Of a stretch of 7,405 nt of DNA, positions 1-5,870 are shown in pieces. The number at the start of each line of letters is the position of its first letter. Positions within the stretch are counted from its first letter, which is position 1. The translations under genes and the position numbers were made by a program. The DNA comes from Acidobacteriota bacterium (GTDB taxonomy: Bacteria > Acidobacteriota > Terriglobia > UBA7540): NCBI GenBank assembly GCA_003171295.1, contig PMYF01000316.1:1572-8976 (forward strand), written 5' to 3'. The notes beneath the pieces were generated by a model, which was not told where the DNA came from, did no database searches, and was given only the letters and a program-made list of their open reading frames with translations.

Positions 1-684
1 CGCCAACTCCTGGCGTAACTCGCAAACCTCTTCTACCACCTTGTCGAGCAGGTCACCGACATTGGCCCAATCAAATCCCACTTCCGCAGCCCGCACGCCG
101 AGTTCGTAAGCCGCCAATGTGGAAGGCAGGGAAGAAGGAATTCCCTTCAAGCAGGAGTCCTTCTCCCGCATACCCCCAGAAGCGCGTTCCTGTTCCTTGA
201 CGGCAAGCCAGCTCTTGAGCGCCTCCTCGGCGTTTCGGGCCTGCACTTCCCCGAACACGTGGGGATGCCGCCGAATCAGCTTCGCATGCACATGTTCAAT
301 GACGTCGCCCAAGCCGAATCGCCCCTCTTCCTCGGCAAGGCGTGAGTAGAACGCCACCTGAAACAGCAGATCCCCGAGCTCGTCTTTCAGGCCATCGAAA
401 TCGCGCGCGTTGACCGCATCGATAACCTCATAGGCCTCTTCCAGCAAGAGACCTTTTACCGAGTTGTAGTCCTGTTCGCGATCCCACGGACATCCTTGCG
501 GACCTCGCAAGTGCGCCGTCAAGTCGATAAGTTTGCGAAGATTTTCTCCGGCCAGGTTAGCACCCGTTTCCCCGCAGGTCGCTCGGAATGAGCGACAGCG
601 GATTGTCGTTAAACTGTAATCTACCAAGCCACGCCAGCCCTCCGCAAGGGCCAGAGAGAATCTCTGCCCATCCCTGCGGGACAT
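1..684 (-). CDS. mazG: MazG-family nucleoside triphosphate pyrophosphohydrolase (partial, 3' end beyond window)
   Basis: Hydrolyses NTPs/dNTPs to NMP and pyrophosphate in the cytoplasm, a house-cleaning role. Translating the minus strand gives 228 codons open to the window edge; E. coli MazG is about 263 residues, so a C-terminal piece is missing. Seen: GCPWDREQ (64-71), the metal-binding helix LLLEEAYEV (79-87), DELGDLLFQV (101-110), EEEGRF (118-123), RRHPHVFGE (138-146), then the second MazG half with LPSTLAAYEL and VGFDW (202-206), followed by another acidic helix (EEVCELRQEL). The start is uncertain. ATG at 684 gives the longest frame but has only a weak ribosome site. TTG at 627 has GGAGGG at 638-643, ten bases upstream. 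CTG at 555 would match the usual family N-terminus best, because recognisable homology starts near residue 48. It is transcribed divergently from the DUF1844 gene. Family identity is very secure; the first 20-45 residues may not be translated. Confidence 0.93.
   Translation of the reverse strand, partial: MSRRDGQRFSLALAEGWRGLVDYSLTTIRCRSFRATCGETGANLAGENLRKLIDLTAHLRGPQGCPWDREQDYNSVKGLLLEEAYEVIDAVNARDFDGLKDELGDLLFQVAFYSRLAEEEGRFGLGDVIEHVHAKLIRRHPHVFGEVQARNAEEALKSWLAVKEQERASGGMREKDSCLKGIPSSLPSTLAAYELGVRAAEVGFDWANVGDLLDKVVEEVCELRQELA
578..596. repeat. Perfect inverted repeat, 7-bp stem, 5-base loop
   Basis: GTCGCTC (578-584), loop GGAAT, GAGCGAC (590-596). It lies inside the longest mazG reading frame (around residues 30-36), before the part that resembles the family. 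It could be a leader hairpin if mazG starts further in, or a short dispersed repeat of the host genome. Function is unknown. Confidence 0.6.
600..615 (+). repeat. Imperfect direct repeat, copy 1
   Basis: GGATTGTCGTTAAACT matches GGATTGTTGCTAAACT at 738-753 in 14 of 16 positions. Both copies are followed shortly by TAATCT (copy 2 carries five extra bases before it). A TGTAAT at 615-620 stands 17 bases after GCGACA (592-597), so a weak plus-strand promoter is conceivable here, though no plus-strand gene starts close by. It lies within the N-terminal part of the longest mazG frame. Confidence 0.5.
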
Positions 685-697
685 CGTTCCGTTTGCC

Positions 698-707
698 GCA
701 CGCGTGC
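698..707. promoter_or_regulatory. 10-bp perfect palindrome in divergent intergenic region
   Basis: GCACGCGTGC is its own reverse complement. It sits 14 bases upstream of the mazG ATG at 684 and about 50 bases upstream of the TATAAT box of the rightward operon. That is a reasonable place for an operator, but a single short palindrome in GC-rich DNA can occur by chance. No regulator is identifiable. Confidence 0.3.
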
Positions 708-737
708 ACCTCCCACCGGCGGCCTTGTCGCTTTCGT

Positions 738-753
738 GGATTGTTGCTAAACT
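738..753 (+). repeat. Imperfect direct repeat, copy 2
   Basis: GGATTGTTGCTAAACT, the partner of 600-615 at a distance of 138 bases. This copy lies directly upstream of the TATAAT box at 758-763, so it may be part of the promoter or an activator/repressor site for the rightward operon. Confidence 0.5.
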
Positions 754-757
754 AAGA

Positions 758-763
758 TATAAT
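758..763 (+). promoter_or_regulatory. Probable -10 box of the DUF1844-MBL-ribF operon
   Basis: A perfect TATAAT in an AT-rich island (about 741-768) within GC-rich DNA, 63 bases before the ATG at 827. A convincing -35 box is missing: at 17-base spacing the hexamer is CGTGGA. Transcription would start near 770 and leave a leader of about 57 bases. Called on the box, its AT-rich setting and its position only. Confidence 0.5.
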
Positions 764-816
764 CTTCATGTGGTCTAACCTGAGTGATGGGGTGGGACCC
801 GTAAATACCAGCTTGC

Positions 817-820
817 GAGG
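817..820 (+). promoter_or_regulatory. Ribosome binding site for DUF1844 gene
   Basis: GAGG lies six bases before the ATG at 827, a normal spacing, and supports this start. Confidence 0.6.
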
Positions 821-826
821 ATTTGC

Positions 827-1270
827 ATGGCCGATGAGAAGGACATACCCTCAGGGTTTAAGGTTGTAGACCGGCGGAACTTCAATCAAGAGGGTTCGCG
901 GCGCGAGGACATGCCCGTCGCGGCTGGGAACCCCGAGCCTCCATCCCCCTCTCCGGGAACGCCTCGCCCTCAAACGGTCGAAGAGCCCGAGGAAGAATTC
1001 CTGGACGAAGGTTCCGGGTTCGAGACGCTGGTTTCCTATCTCAGTACTACCGCCATGTTCCAGCTCGGCTTGATTGCGGGACCGGGCGGCGAGCGGATTC
1101 CTTCCGACATGGTGAATGCCCAGCGCACCATCGACCTGCTGCAGGTTCTGCAGGAGAAGACAGTTGGAAATCTGACACCGCAGGAATCGCGCCTCCTCGA
1201 CAACGTCCTTTACGAACTGCGGATGACGTTTGTGGAATTGCAGAAGCGGCAGGCACGTAAAGGGCAATGA
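827..1270 (+). CDS. DUF1844 domain-containing protein
   Basis: Small protein of 147 residues with no known reaction. The N-terminus contains FKVVDRRNF (11-19), then a proline- and acid-rich linker (about 30-60) that is probably disordered. From about 64 to 141 comes the helical DUF1844 domain: FETLVSYLSTTAMFQLGLI, a Gly/Pro turn, then MVNAQRTIDLLQVLQEKT (95-112), LTPQE and a final amphipathic helix. No signal peptide or clear membrane span is seen, so it is probably cytoplasmic. The stop overlaps the next start as ATGA (1267-1270), which implies translational coupling with the MBL-fold hydrolase and suggests a shared job or equal dosage. Family assignment is from recognised sequence pattern; the function is genuinely unknown. 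Confidence 0.9.
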   Translation: MADEKDIPSGFKVVDRRNFNQEGSRREDMPVAAGNPEPPSPSPGTPRPQTVEEPEEEFLDEGSGFETLVSYLSTTAMFQLGLIAGPGGERIPSDMVNAQRTIDLLQVLQEKTVGNLTPQESRLLDNVLYELRMTFVELQKRQARKGQ

Positions 1271-2025
1271 TACTCAAGTTTCTCGGGACAGGAACCTCCA
1301 CCGGCGTACCTATCCTGACCTGTACGTGCACGGTCTGCAAGTCTCCTGATCCCCATGATCAGCGCACACGTCCTTCCATTCTGCTAGAGTACGATGGCCG
1401 AGTGGTGGTGATCGACACCACCCCGGATCTTCGGGCTCAGGCGTTGCGCGAGGGTTTAACCCGCCTCGATGCCGTCGTGTTTACGCACGCTCATGCCGAT
1501 CACATTTTAGGCCTTGACGACACTCGCGTGTTCTATTTCAGGCAGCAGGTTCCGATTTCCATCTATGCTGACGAGCGTTGCCTGGCAACCATTCGGAGGA
1601 CCTTTGCCTACATCTTTGACGGCAACTACCCTTACGGCGGCGTCGGCAAGCTCGATCCGCATCTAATCAACGGCCCTTTTGATCTATGGGGGTTGCGCGT
1701 AACGCCCGTGCCTGTCTTGCACGGAAACCTACCCATCCTGGGGTACCGTTTTCGGGACGTCGCCTATATTACAGACGTCAGTGAGATTCCGGAGACCAGC
1801 TTCTCTCTACTGGAGGGCCTGGACATCCTCATTCTCGACGCCCTTCGGCATAAACCACACCCCACCCACTTGTCGCTCGAGCAGGCTCTGGCCATAGTGG
1901 AACGGTTGAAACCGCGGCGCGCGCTCTTCACCCACGTCGCCCACGAACTTGGTCACGAGGCGACTAATGCCCGGCTGCCCGCACACGTGCGGCTGGCTTA
2001 CGACGGGTTGAAATTGGAGTTATAG
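1267..2025 (+). CDS. PhnP-like MBL-fold metallo-hydrolase
   Basis: Predicted soluble phosphodiesterase of the metallo-beta-lactamase fold, 252 residues. Seen: the N-terminal FLGTGTSTGVP (5-15); a Cys cluster C19, C21, C24; the metal motif THAHADH (73-79, ligands H74, H76, D78, H79); H152; D170 in ITDVSEI; and THVAHELGHE (222-231). In E. coli PhnP three Cys plus a late His bind a structural zinc, and a His two turns earlier completes the two-metal active site. C19/C21/C24 with H226, and H223 respectively, fit that pattern. PhnP itself cleaves ribosyl 1,2-cyclic phosphate in phosphonate breakdown, but no phn gene is nearby, so the substrate here is open. It overlaps the DUF1844 gene by four bases and precedes ribF by 16 bases. 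All expected ligands are present, so it should be active. Confidence 0.9.
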   Translation: MILKFLGTGTSTGVPILTCTCTVCKSPDPHDQRTRPSILLEYDGRVVVIDTTPDLRAQALREGLTRLDAVVFTHAHADHILGLDDTRVFYFRQQVPISIYADERCLATIRRTFAYIFDGNYPYGGVGKLDPHLINGPFDLWGLRVTPVPVLHGNLPILGYRFRDVAYITDVSEIPETSFSLLEGLDILILDALRHKPHPTHLSLEQALAIVERLKPRRALFTHVAHELGHEATNARLPAHVRLAYDGLKLEL

Positions 2026-2041
2026 CCAGGAACCAATCTTC

Positions 2042-2992
2042 ATGCGCATCATCAGTAACCTCCAGGAGGTCTCAGAGCCCTTTCCGGCCAGTGTGGTGAC
2101 GATTGGGAACTTCGACGGGGTCCATCTGGCGCACCAAACCTTGCTCCGCCGCGTCGTAGAAGTGGCGCGGCCGCGCGGCGCAGTGGCCACGGCCGTCACC
2201 TTCGAACCCCACCCGATCAAGGTCCTTGCACCCGAGCACGCGCCAAAGCTCCTTACCCCGCTCGAGCGCAAGGCGGAATGGATCGAAGCGACGGGGATCG
2301 ATCTGCTTGTGGTGCTGCCATTCACCCGCGAACTCGCCCGCCATTCACCCCAGGAGTTTGTGCGCAGAGTCCTGGTGAACCCGTTGCACACCATCTCCGT
2401 GCACGTCGGCCCAAACTTCCGATTCGGTTATCGCCAATCGGGAGATACCGAAGTGCTGGAGGAACTGGGAGGCCAGGAAGGGTTCCAAGTCGAGGTGCTT
2501 CCCATGCTCCGAGTGCGGGGCGAGCGGGTCTCCAGCACGCGCATTCGTGAACTGCTCTCGGAGGGCCTCGTCCACAAGGCCGGCCGGCTTCTGGGGCGGC
2601 CGTTTTCCTCCCAAGGACCTATCGTCGCCGGCCTGGGCGTCGGCCACAAACACACGGTGCCCACCCTCAATCTGGCCCCTGTGGAAGAGCAACTGCCAAA
2701 GATCGGCGTCTATGTCACGCGCACCAAACTCTCCGGCGTGGACCATGATTCCGTGACCAATGTTGGCTACAAGCCCACGTTTGGCGATCACCGCCTGACC
2801 GTGGAAACGTTCCTGCTGAATTTCTCCGGTGAAATCGCACAAACCGAAATGGAAATCAAATTCCTTTACCGTCTTCGCGATGAGATCAAGTTCCAAAACC
2901 CTGCCATCCTCAAAGTGCAGATCCAGGAAGACGCGCGCCGCTCACTGAAGTTCTTCCGCCTCCTCAAACATTTCCAGCAACACCAGCCGTAA
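2042..2992 (+). CDS. ribF: Bifunctional riboflavin kinase/FMN adenylyltransferase (FAD synthetase)
   Basis: Makes FMN from riboflavin and ATP, then FAD from FMN and ATP. The protein has 316 residues, a normal length. The N-terminal nucleotidyltransferase domain shows TIGNFDGVHLAH (20-31, with the HxxH-type motif), FEPHP (54-58), FRFGY (126-130) and SSTRIRE (164-170). The C-terminal kinase domain starts at LLGRPFSSQG (183-192) and carries PTLN (207-210), GVYV, NVGYKPTFG (240-248) and the likely catalytic E255 in VETFLLNF. The loop before PTLN reads GHKHTVPTLN rather than the common GRxLGFPTAN form. AGGA at 2028-2031, ten bases before the ATG, supports the start. It is third in a tight rightward operon. 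No FMN riboswitch is visible ahead of it, as expected for an internal operon gene. Confidence 0.97.
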   Translation: MRIISNLQEVSEPFPASVVTIGNFDGVHLAHQTLLRRVVEVARPRGAVATAVTFEPHPIKVLAPEHAPKLLTPLERKAEWIEATGIDLLVVLPFTRELARHSPQEFVRRVLVNPLHTISVHVGPNFRFGYRQSGDTEVLEELGGQEGFQVEVLPMLRVRGERVSSTRIRELLSEGLVHKAGRLLGRPFSSQGPIVAGLGVGHKHTVPTLNLAPVEEQLPKIGVYVTRTKLSGVDHDSVTNVGYKPTFGDHRLTVETFLLNFSGEIAQTEMEIKFLYRLRDEIKFQNPAILKVQIQEDARRSLKFFRLLKHFQQHQP

Positions 2993-3207
2993 TCGCTCTA
3001 CAGCCGGTCCCCATCTACTAGCGAAGTGTAAGTGTGAAGCCGGTGGCCGCCGGGAGTGGGTGTCCCTCCTTGAGGAGGGCAGCTTGCTGATCGCCTACTT
3101 CGGGGGGTGGCACGGTTATGGTTTTCTGATCGCGTTGACCTCCCGAGAGGCCGGCACAGGGTCCGGTCAGCGCTGTTTCACCCTTTCCCCCGATGCAGGA
3201 ATTACTG
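2993..3207. other. Convergent intergenic region between ribF and ispG
   Basis: Holds 215 bases between the two stop codons. I see no credible gene: the short plus-strand frames that start here run on into antisense ispG. It contains several small dyads (3064-3079; CCGG pairs around 3040-3053 and 3151-3166) but no stem followed by a T-run on either strand, so how either operon ends is unclear. Confidence 0.7.
3064..3079. terminator. Possible bidirectional hairpin terminator (no T-tract)
   Basis: CCCTCC, loop TTGA, GGAGGG; 7 bp if the loop shrinks to two bases. It is symmetric and centrally placed between two converging operons, which fits a shared transcript end. Neither strand shows a T-run after the stem, so intrinsic termination is weak at best. 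It may act as an RNA 3'-end stabiliser instead. Confidence 0.35.
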
Positions 3208-4362
3208 TCAGGGATTGGGAGTGGTTATGGGTTCGGGCACGATTTCTTGGGGTGCGGTATTGAGGCCGGCGGCCTTGTCGGCCACGAAGCGTTCGACCTC
3301 TTCCAGCAAGGCGGGAACTATCTCTTCTTCCTTCACTCGGCGAATGGCTTTTCCCTGACGATAAATCACGCCATTGCCGCGGCCGGCGGCAACTCCCAGG
3401 TCCGCCTCGCGTGCTTCGCCGGGACCGTTAACGGCACAACCCATCACCGCCAGCGTGAATGGCGTCTTGATGTGGGCGGTGGCCTGCTCAATCTCCCCGG
3501 CGATTTTGAAGAGATCAACTTCCAAGCGCCCGCAGGTTGGGCAGGCAATAACCACCGGCCCACGACTGCGTAGCTCGAGAGCTTTCAGCATTTCGAAGGC
3601 GACGCGCACTTCCTCGACGGGATTGGTGGCTAGCGAAACCCGAATCGTGTCGCCGATACCTTCTGTGAGCAGGATTCCCATACCGACGCACGACTTCACG
3701 GTGCCGGAAAATTGTGTGCCCGCTTCGGTGATTCCCAAATGTAAAGGATAGTCAACCTGCCGGGCGAGCAAGCGATAGGCGGCCACGGTGAGCTTTACGT
3801 TGGACGCTTTCAGGGAAATGACCGTATCTGTGAAGCCCAACTCCTCCAGAATCTGGATGTGGTACAGCGCACTCTCGACCATCGCTGCCGGCGTAGGGTA
3901 ACCATATTTATCGAGAAGGCGCCGTTCGAGCGACCCGGCGTTTACGCCGATGCGGATGGGCACCTTCTGTTCCTGCGCCCGCCGCACCACCAGACGGACC
4001 TTGTCGGCGTCCCCAATGTTTCCCGGGTTGATCCGCAGCTTATCGATACCCGCGTCCAGGGCCATTAACGCAAACTTGTATTGAAAATGAATGTCTGAAA
4101 CCAGGATGGATTCCGGGCAGCACTGCCGGATTTTCGGAAGGGCCTGCGCGGCCTCAAGATCCGGGACCGCCAAGCGAACAATCTCGCAGCCAGCCGCCTC
4201 CATCTGGTGGATCTGCTCGACGGTCTTCTCCACCTCACGCGTGTCGGTCTTGGTCATGGACTGGACGGCGATGGCTGCGTCCCCACCAATCGTCAGACGC
4301 CCAACCTTCACGGGGCGCGCCTTCCGCCGCGGCGGGAAGAACTCCTTGTCACTGAAATTCAC
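3208..4362 (-). CDS. ispG: (E)-4-hydroxy-3-methylbut-2-enyl-diphosphate synthase
   Basis: MEP-pathway enzyme (GcpE) that reductively converts MEcPP to HMBPP using a 4Fe-4S cluster and an external electron donor. The protein has 384 residues, the short bacterial two-domain form without the plant-type insert. The TIM barrel is recognisable from VGRLTIGG and VQSMTKTDT (33-41), RLAVPD (63-68), INPGNIG (111-117), GVNAGSLE (139-146) and LHLGITEAG (208-216). Cluster ligands are visible: CPTCGR (C274, C277), C309 in MGCAVNGPGEA, and E316. The last 20 or so residues are a Pro/Thr-rich tail beyond the usual end. The start is GTG at 4362; the Shine-Dalgarno GAGGAG at 4368-4373 fixes it, and the ATG at 4375 is out of frame. 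It is last in the leftward block, separated from rseP by 166 bases of hairpins. Confidence 0.98.
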   Translation of the reverse strand: MNFSDKEFFPPRRKARPVKVGRLTIGGDAAIAVQSMTKTDTREVEKTVEQIHQMEAAGCEIVRLAVPDLEAAQALPKIRQCCPESILVSDIHFQYKFALMALDAGIDKLRINPGNIGDADKVRLVVRRAQEQKVPIRIGVNAGSLERRLLDKYGYPTPAAMVESALYHIQILEELGFTDTVISLKASNVKLTVAAYRLLARQVDYPLHLGITEAGTQFSGTVKSCVGMGILLTEGIGDTIRVSLATNPVEEVRVAFEMLKALELRSRGPVVIACPTCGRLEVDLFKIAGEIEQATAHIKTPFTLAVMGCAVNGPGEAREADLGVAAGRGNGVIYRQGKAIRRVKEEEIVPALLEEVERFVADKAAGLNTAPQEIVPEPITTPNP

Positions 4363-4367
4363 GGCGG

Positions 4368-4373
4368 CTCCTC
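4368..4373 (-). promoter_or_regulatory. Ribosome binding site deciding the GTG start of ispG
   Basis: On the minus strand this reads GAGGAG, five bases before GTG at 4362. It is the strongest Shine-Dalgarno match seen in the window and supports the non-ATG start. Confidence 0.75.
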
Positions 4374-4425
4374 ATGGTAGGGCGGCAGTAGCGGTCATTG
4401 TTTGTAGCGTCGCTCTGCGAGCGGC

Positions 4426-4439
4426 GACGGACGCCGGTC
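4426..4439 (+). repeat. 14-bp exact direct repeat, copy 1
   Basis: GACGGACGCCGGTC, repeated exactly at 4463-4476 with a 37-base period. This copy bridges hairpins H1 and H2. The inverse core GACCGGC appears again at 4501-4507. Confidence 0.8.
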
Positions 4440-4462
4440 ATAGCCCGGTGCTATTTTCGAGG

Positions 4463-4476
4463 GACGGACGCCGGTC
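4463..4476 (+). repeat. 14-bp exact direct repeat, copy 2
   Basis: Second exact copy of GACGGACGCCGGTC. It makes up most of the loop and inner stem of hairpin H3. Confidence 0.8.
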
Positions 4477-4528
4477 CCCGAAAGGGTCGGAGTAGGCGCC
4501 GACCGGCACTACGGCAAGCCCTGAGAAA

Positions 4529-5854
4529 TTAATACGGCTTAAGGGTCTTAACCAAGTCATTATACATAACGAACGCAGCGAGCAGCAGCAGGAACACGAT
4601 CCCCGCCTGGACAAAACGCTCTTTCACTTGGGTGCTTAAGTCGCGGCGCAGGATTCCTTCGACCAACAAGAGCAGGATAACTCCGCCGTCCAGGACAGGA
4701 ATGGGGAGGAGATTGAAGATGCCCAGTTGCAAGCTGATGAACGAAACCAGGTAGAGAAGTTCCGGAATTCCCGCGCGATAGGCTTCTCCCGAAAGTTGCG
4801 CAATGCCGATCGGACCAGATAGCGACCGTGCGGACATCCTTCGCGAAAGAATCTTGCCCAGAACATCAAACGTGGCACGGCAATGCTGCACGTTGTCTTC
4901 CAGGGAAGCTGCCAACGCCTGCCCCCAGGGCAGGTGGCGTACAACCATCTGATTGGGGAACGAGATCCCGATCCGCCACCGCTTTTCACCCGTGACATCG
5001 GAAAAGATGGGTTGCACCTGCGCCCGAAACTCCTTACCCGCCCGGAGAATCACGAGGTCCTCCGGCTTGCCCTTATCCCCTTGCAGCGTATAAGCAACGC
5101 AGGGACCGCAAAACACCTTGCGTTCGCCGATCCCCACAATCTCGTCGCCGGGCTTCAGGCCCGCCTTGCTAGCCGGGAATCCAGGCTCCACCGTCTCAAT
5201 AATGCCGGGCCAATACGGGTACCAGCCGACATCTCCGGCGCGATTGGGGCCTTTCGCCCTCGGCGTGATGGAGGAGTCTAGGATTTGCCCATCCCGCTCG
5301 ATTTGGAGTGGAATTGCTTCATCCACCGTAGTGAAGATTCTGAGTTCGACATCCTCCCATTTGGGACCCTGCAATGTGCCCAGCCGCACGATCCGGTCAC
5401 CCGCTTGGATACCCGCCTGCGCCGCAGGCGACCCTGCGTCCACATCGCCCACGCGCGCCGGCTGCTCGAGGTAAGCGGGACGCTGGAAATGGAACTTATA
5501 GAGTCCCGTCAACAAAAGCACGGCCAGCAACACATTCATGGCCGGCCCCATCACCACAATCACAAACCGACGCCAGCGCGGTTGCGACAGGAATTCTCCC
5601 GCTTCTCCCTGTCGAACCTCGGAGGGGTCGTCCCCCACCATCTTGACATAGCCACCAAAGGGCAGGGCGCTAATACGGTAATCCGTGTCGCCATGCTTGA
5701 AGTGCAGCAGCGTCTTCCCAAATCCCAGCGAAAACACCAGCACCCGGACCCCAAAGGATTTGGCGGCCATGAAATGGCCCAGTTCGTGGATGAAGATCAT
5801 GAACCCCAAGACCACCACCACGACCAACGCGTCTGTAACCAAGCTTCCGAGCAT
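4529..5854 (-). CDS. rseP: Site-2 protease RseP (membrane zinc metalloprotease)
   Basis: Intramembrane zinc protease that cuts anti-sigma factors or leftover signal peptides within the membrane. The protein has 441 residues, close to E. coli RseP. The first membrane helix (about 5-22) leads into the zinc motif HELGH (23-27). After ALPFGGYVKM (63-72) comes a second helix near 97-117, then two PDZ domains: PDZ1 at about 133-200 (GSPAAQAGIQAGDRI) and PDZ2 at about 217-285 (FPASKAGLKPGDEIV). NLLPIPVLDGG (381-391) supplies the third zinc ligand D389, and a last helix spans about 415-432. PDZ2 carries an unusual CGPC (249-252). The start follows the dxr stop by 16 bases; AGGGAG at 5867-5872 overlaps that stop, 12 bases before the ATG. 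Co-transcription with dxr and cdsA is very likely. No sigma or anti-sigma gene is in view, so the substrate is unknown. Confidence 0.97.
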   Translation of the reverse strand: MLGSLVTDALVVVVVLGFMIFIHELGHFMAAKSFGVRVLVFSLGFGKTLLHFKHGDTDYRISALPFGGYVKMVGDDPSEVRQGEAGEFLSQPRWRRFVIVVMGPAMNVLLAVLLLTGLYKFHFQRPAYLEQPARVGDVDAGSPAAQAGIQAGDRIVRLGTLQGPKWEDVELRIFTTVDEAIPLQIERDGQILDSSITPRAKGPNRAGDVGWYPYWPGIIETVEPGFPASKAGLKPGDEIVGIGERKVFCGPCVAYTLQGDKGKPEDLVILRAGKEFRAQVQPIFSDVTGEKRWRIGISFPNQMVVRHLPWGQALAASLEDNVQHCRATFDVLGKILSRRMSARSLSGPIGIAQLSGEAYRAGIPELLYLVSFISLQLGIFNLLPIPVLDGGVILLLLVEGILRRDLSTQVKERFVQAGIVFLLLLAAFVMYNDLVKTLKPY

Positions 5855-5870
5855 GCCGAGTTGCTTCTCC

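Larger units (their letters stand above)
4411..4504. repeat. Array of four consecutive inverted repeats between rseP and ispG
   Basis: Four stems stand in series. H1: CGCTC/GAGCG (4411-4423, 3-base loop). H2: ATAGC/GCTAT (4440-4454, loop CCGGT). H3: TTTCG-A-GGGAC paired with GTCCC-CGAAA (4455-4483, 10 bp with one bulged A, 8-base loop). H4: GGTCGG/CCGACC (4485-4504, 8-base loop). No T-run follows any of them. In the leftward mRNA they would lie between the rseP stop and the ispG ribosome site. They resemble REP-like or mRNA-processing elements. Pairing is read from the sequence; function is inferred. Confidence 0.65.

Noticed and set aside
851..1267. Minus-strand frame of 138 codons antisense to the DUF1844 gene
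   Set aside because: The sense strand carries a recognisable domain, a ribosome site and an operon overlap; the antisense product shows no motif.
2345..2896. Minus-strand frame of 183 codons antisense to ribF
   Set aside because: RibF motifs run through the whole sense frame; this is a codon-bias shadow.
3060..3573. Plus-strand frames beginning in the convergent gap and running into ispG
   Set aside because: They overlap the conserved IspG C-terminal cluster domain on the other strand and have no homology signal or good ribosome site.
4363..4528. Rho-independent terminator or internal promoter between rseP and ispG
   Set aside because: None of the stems is followed by a T-run on either strand, and I found no paired -35/-10 hexamers at proper spacing for ispG.
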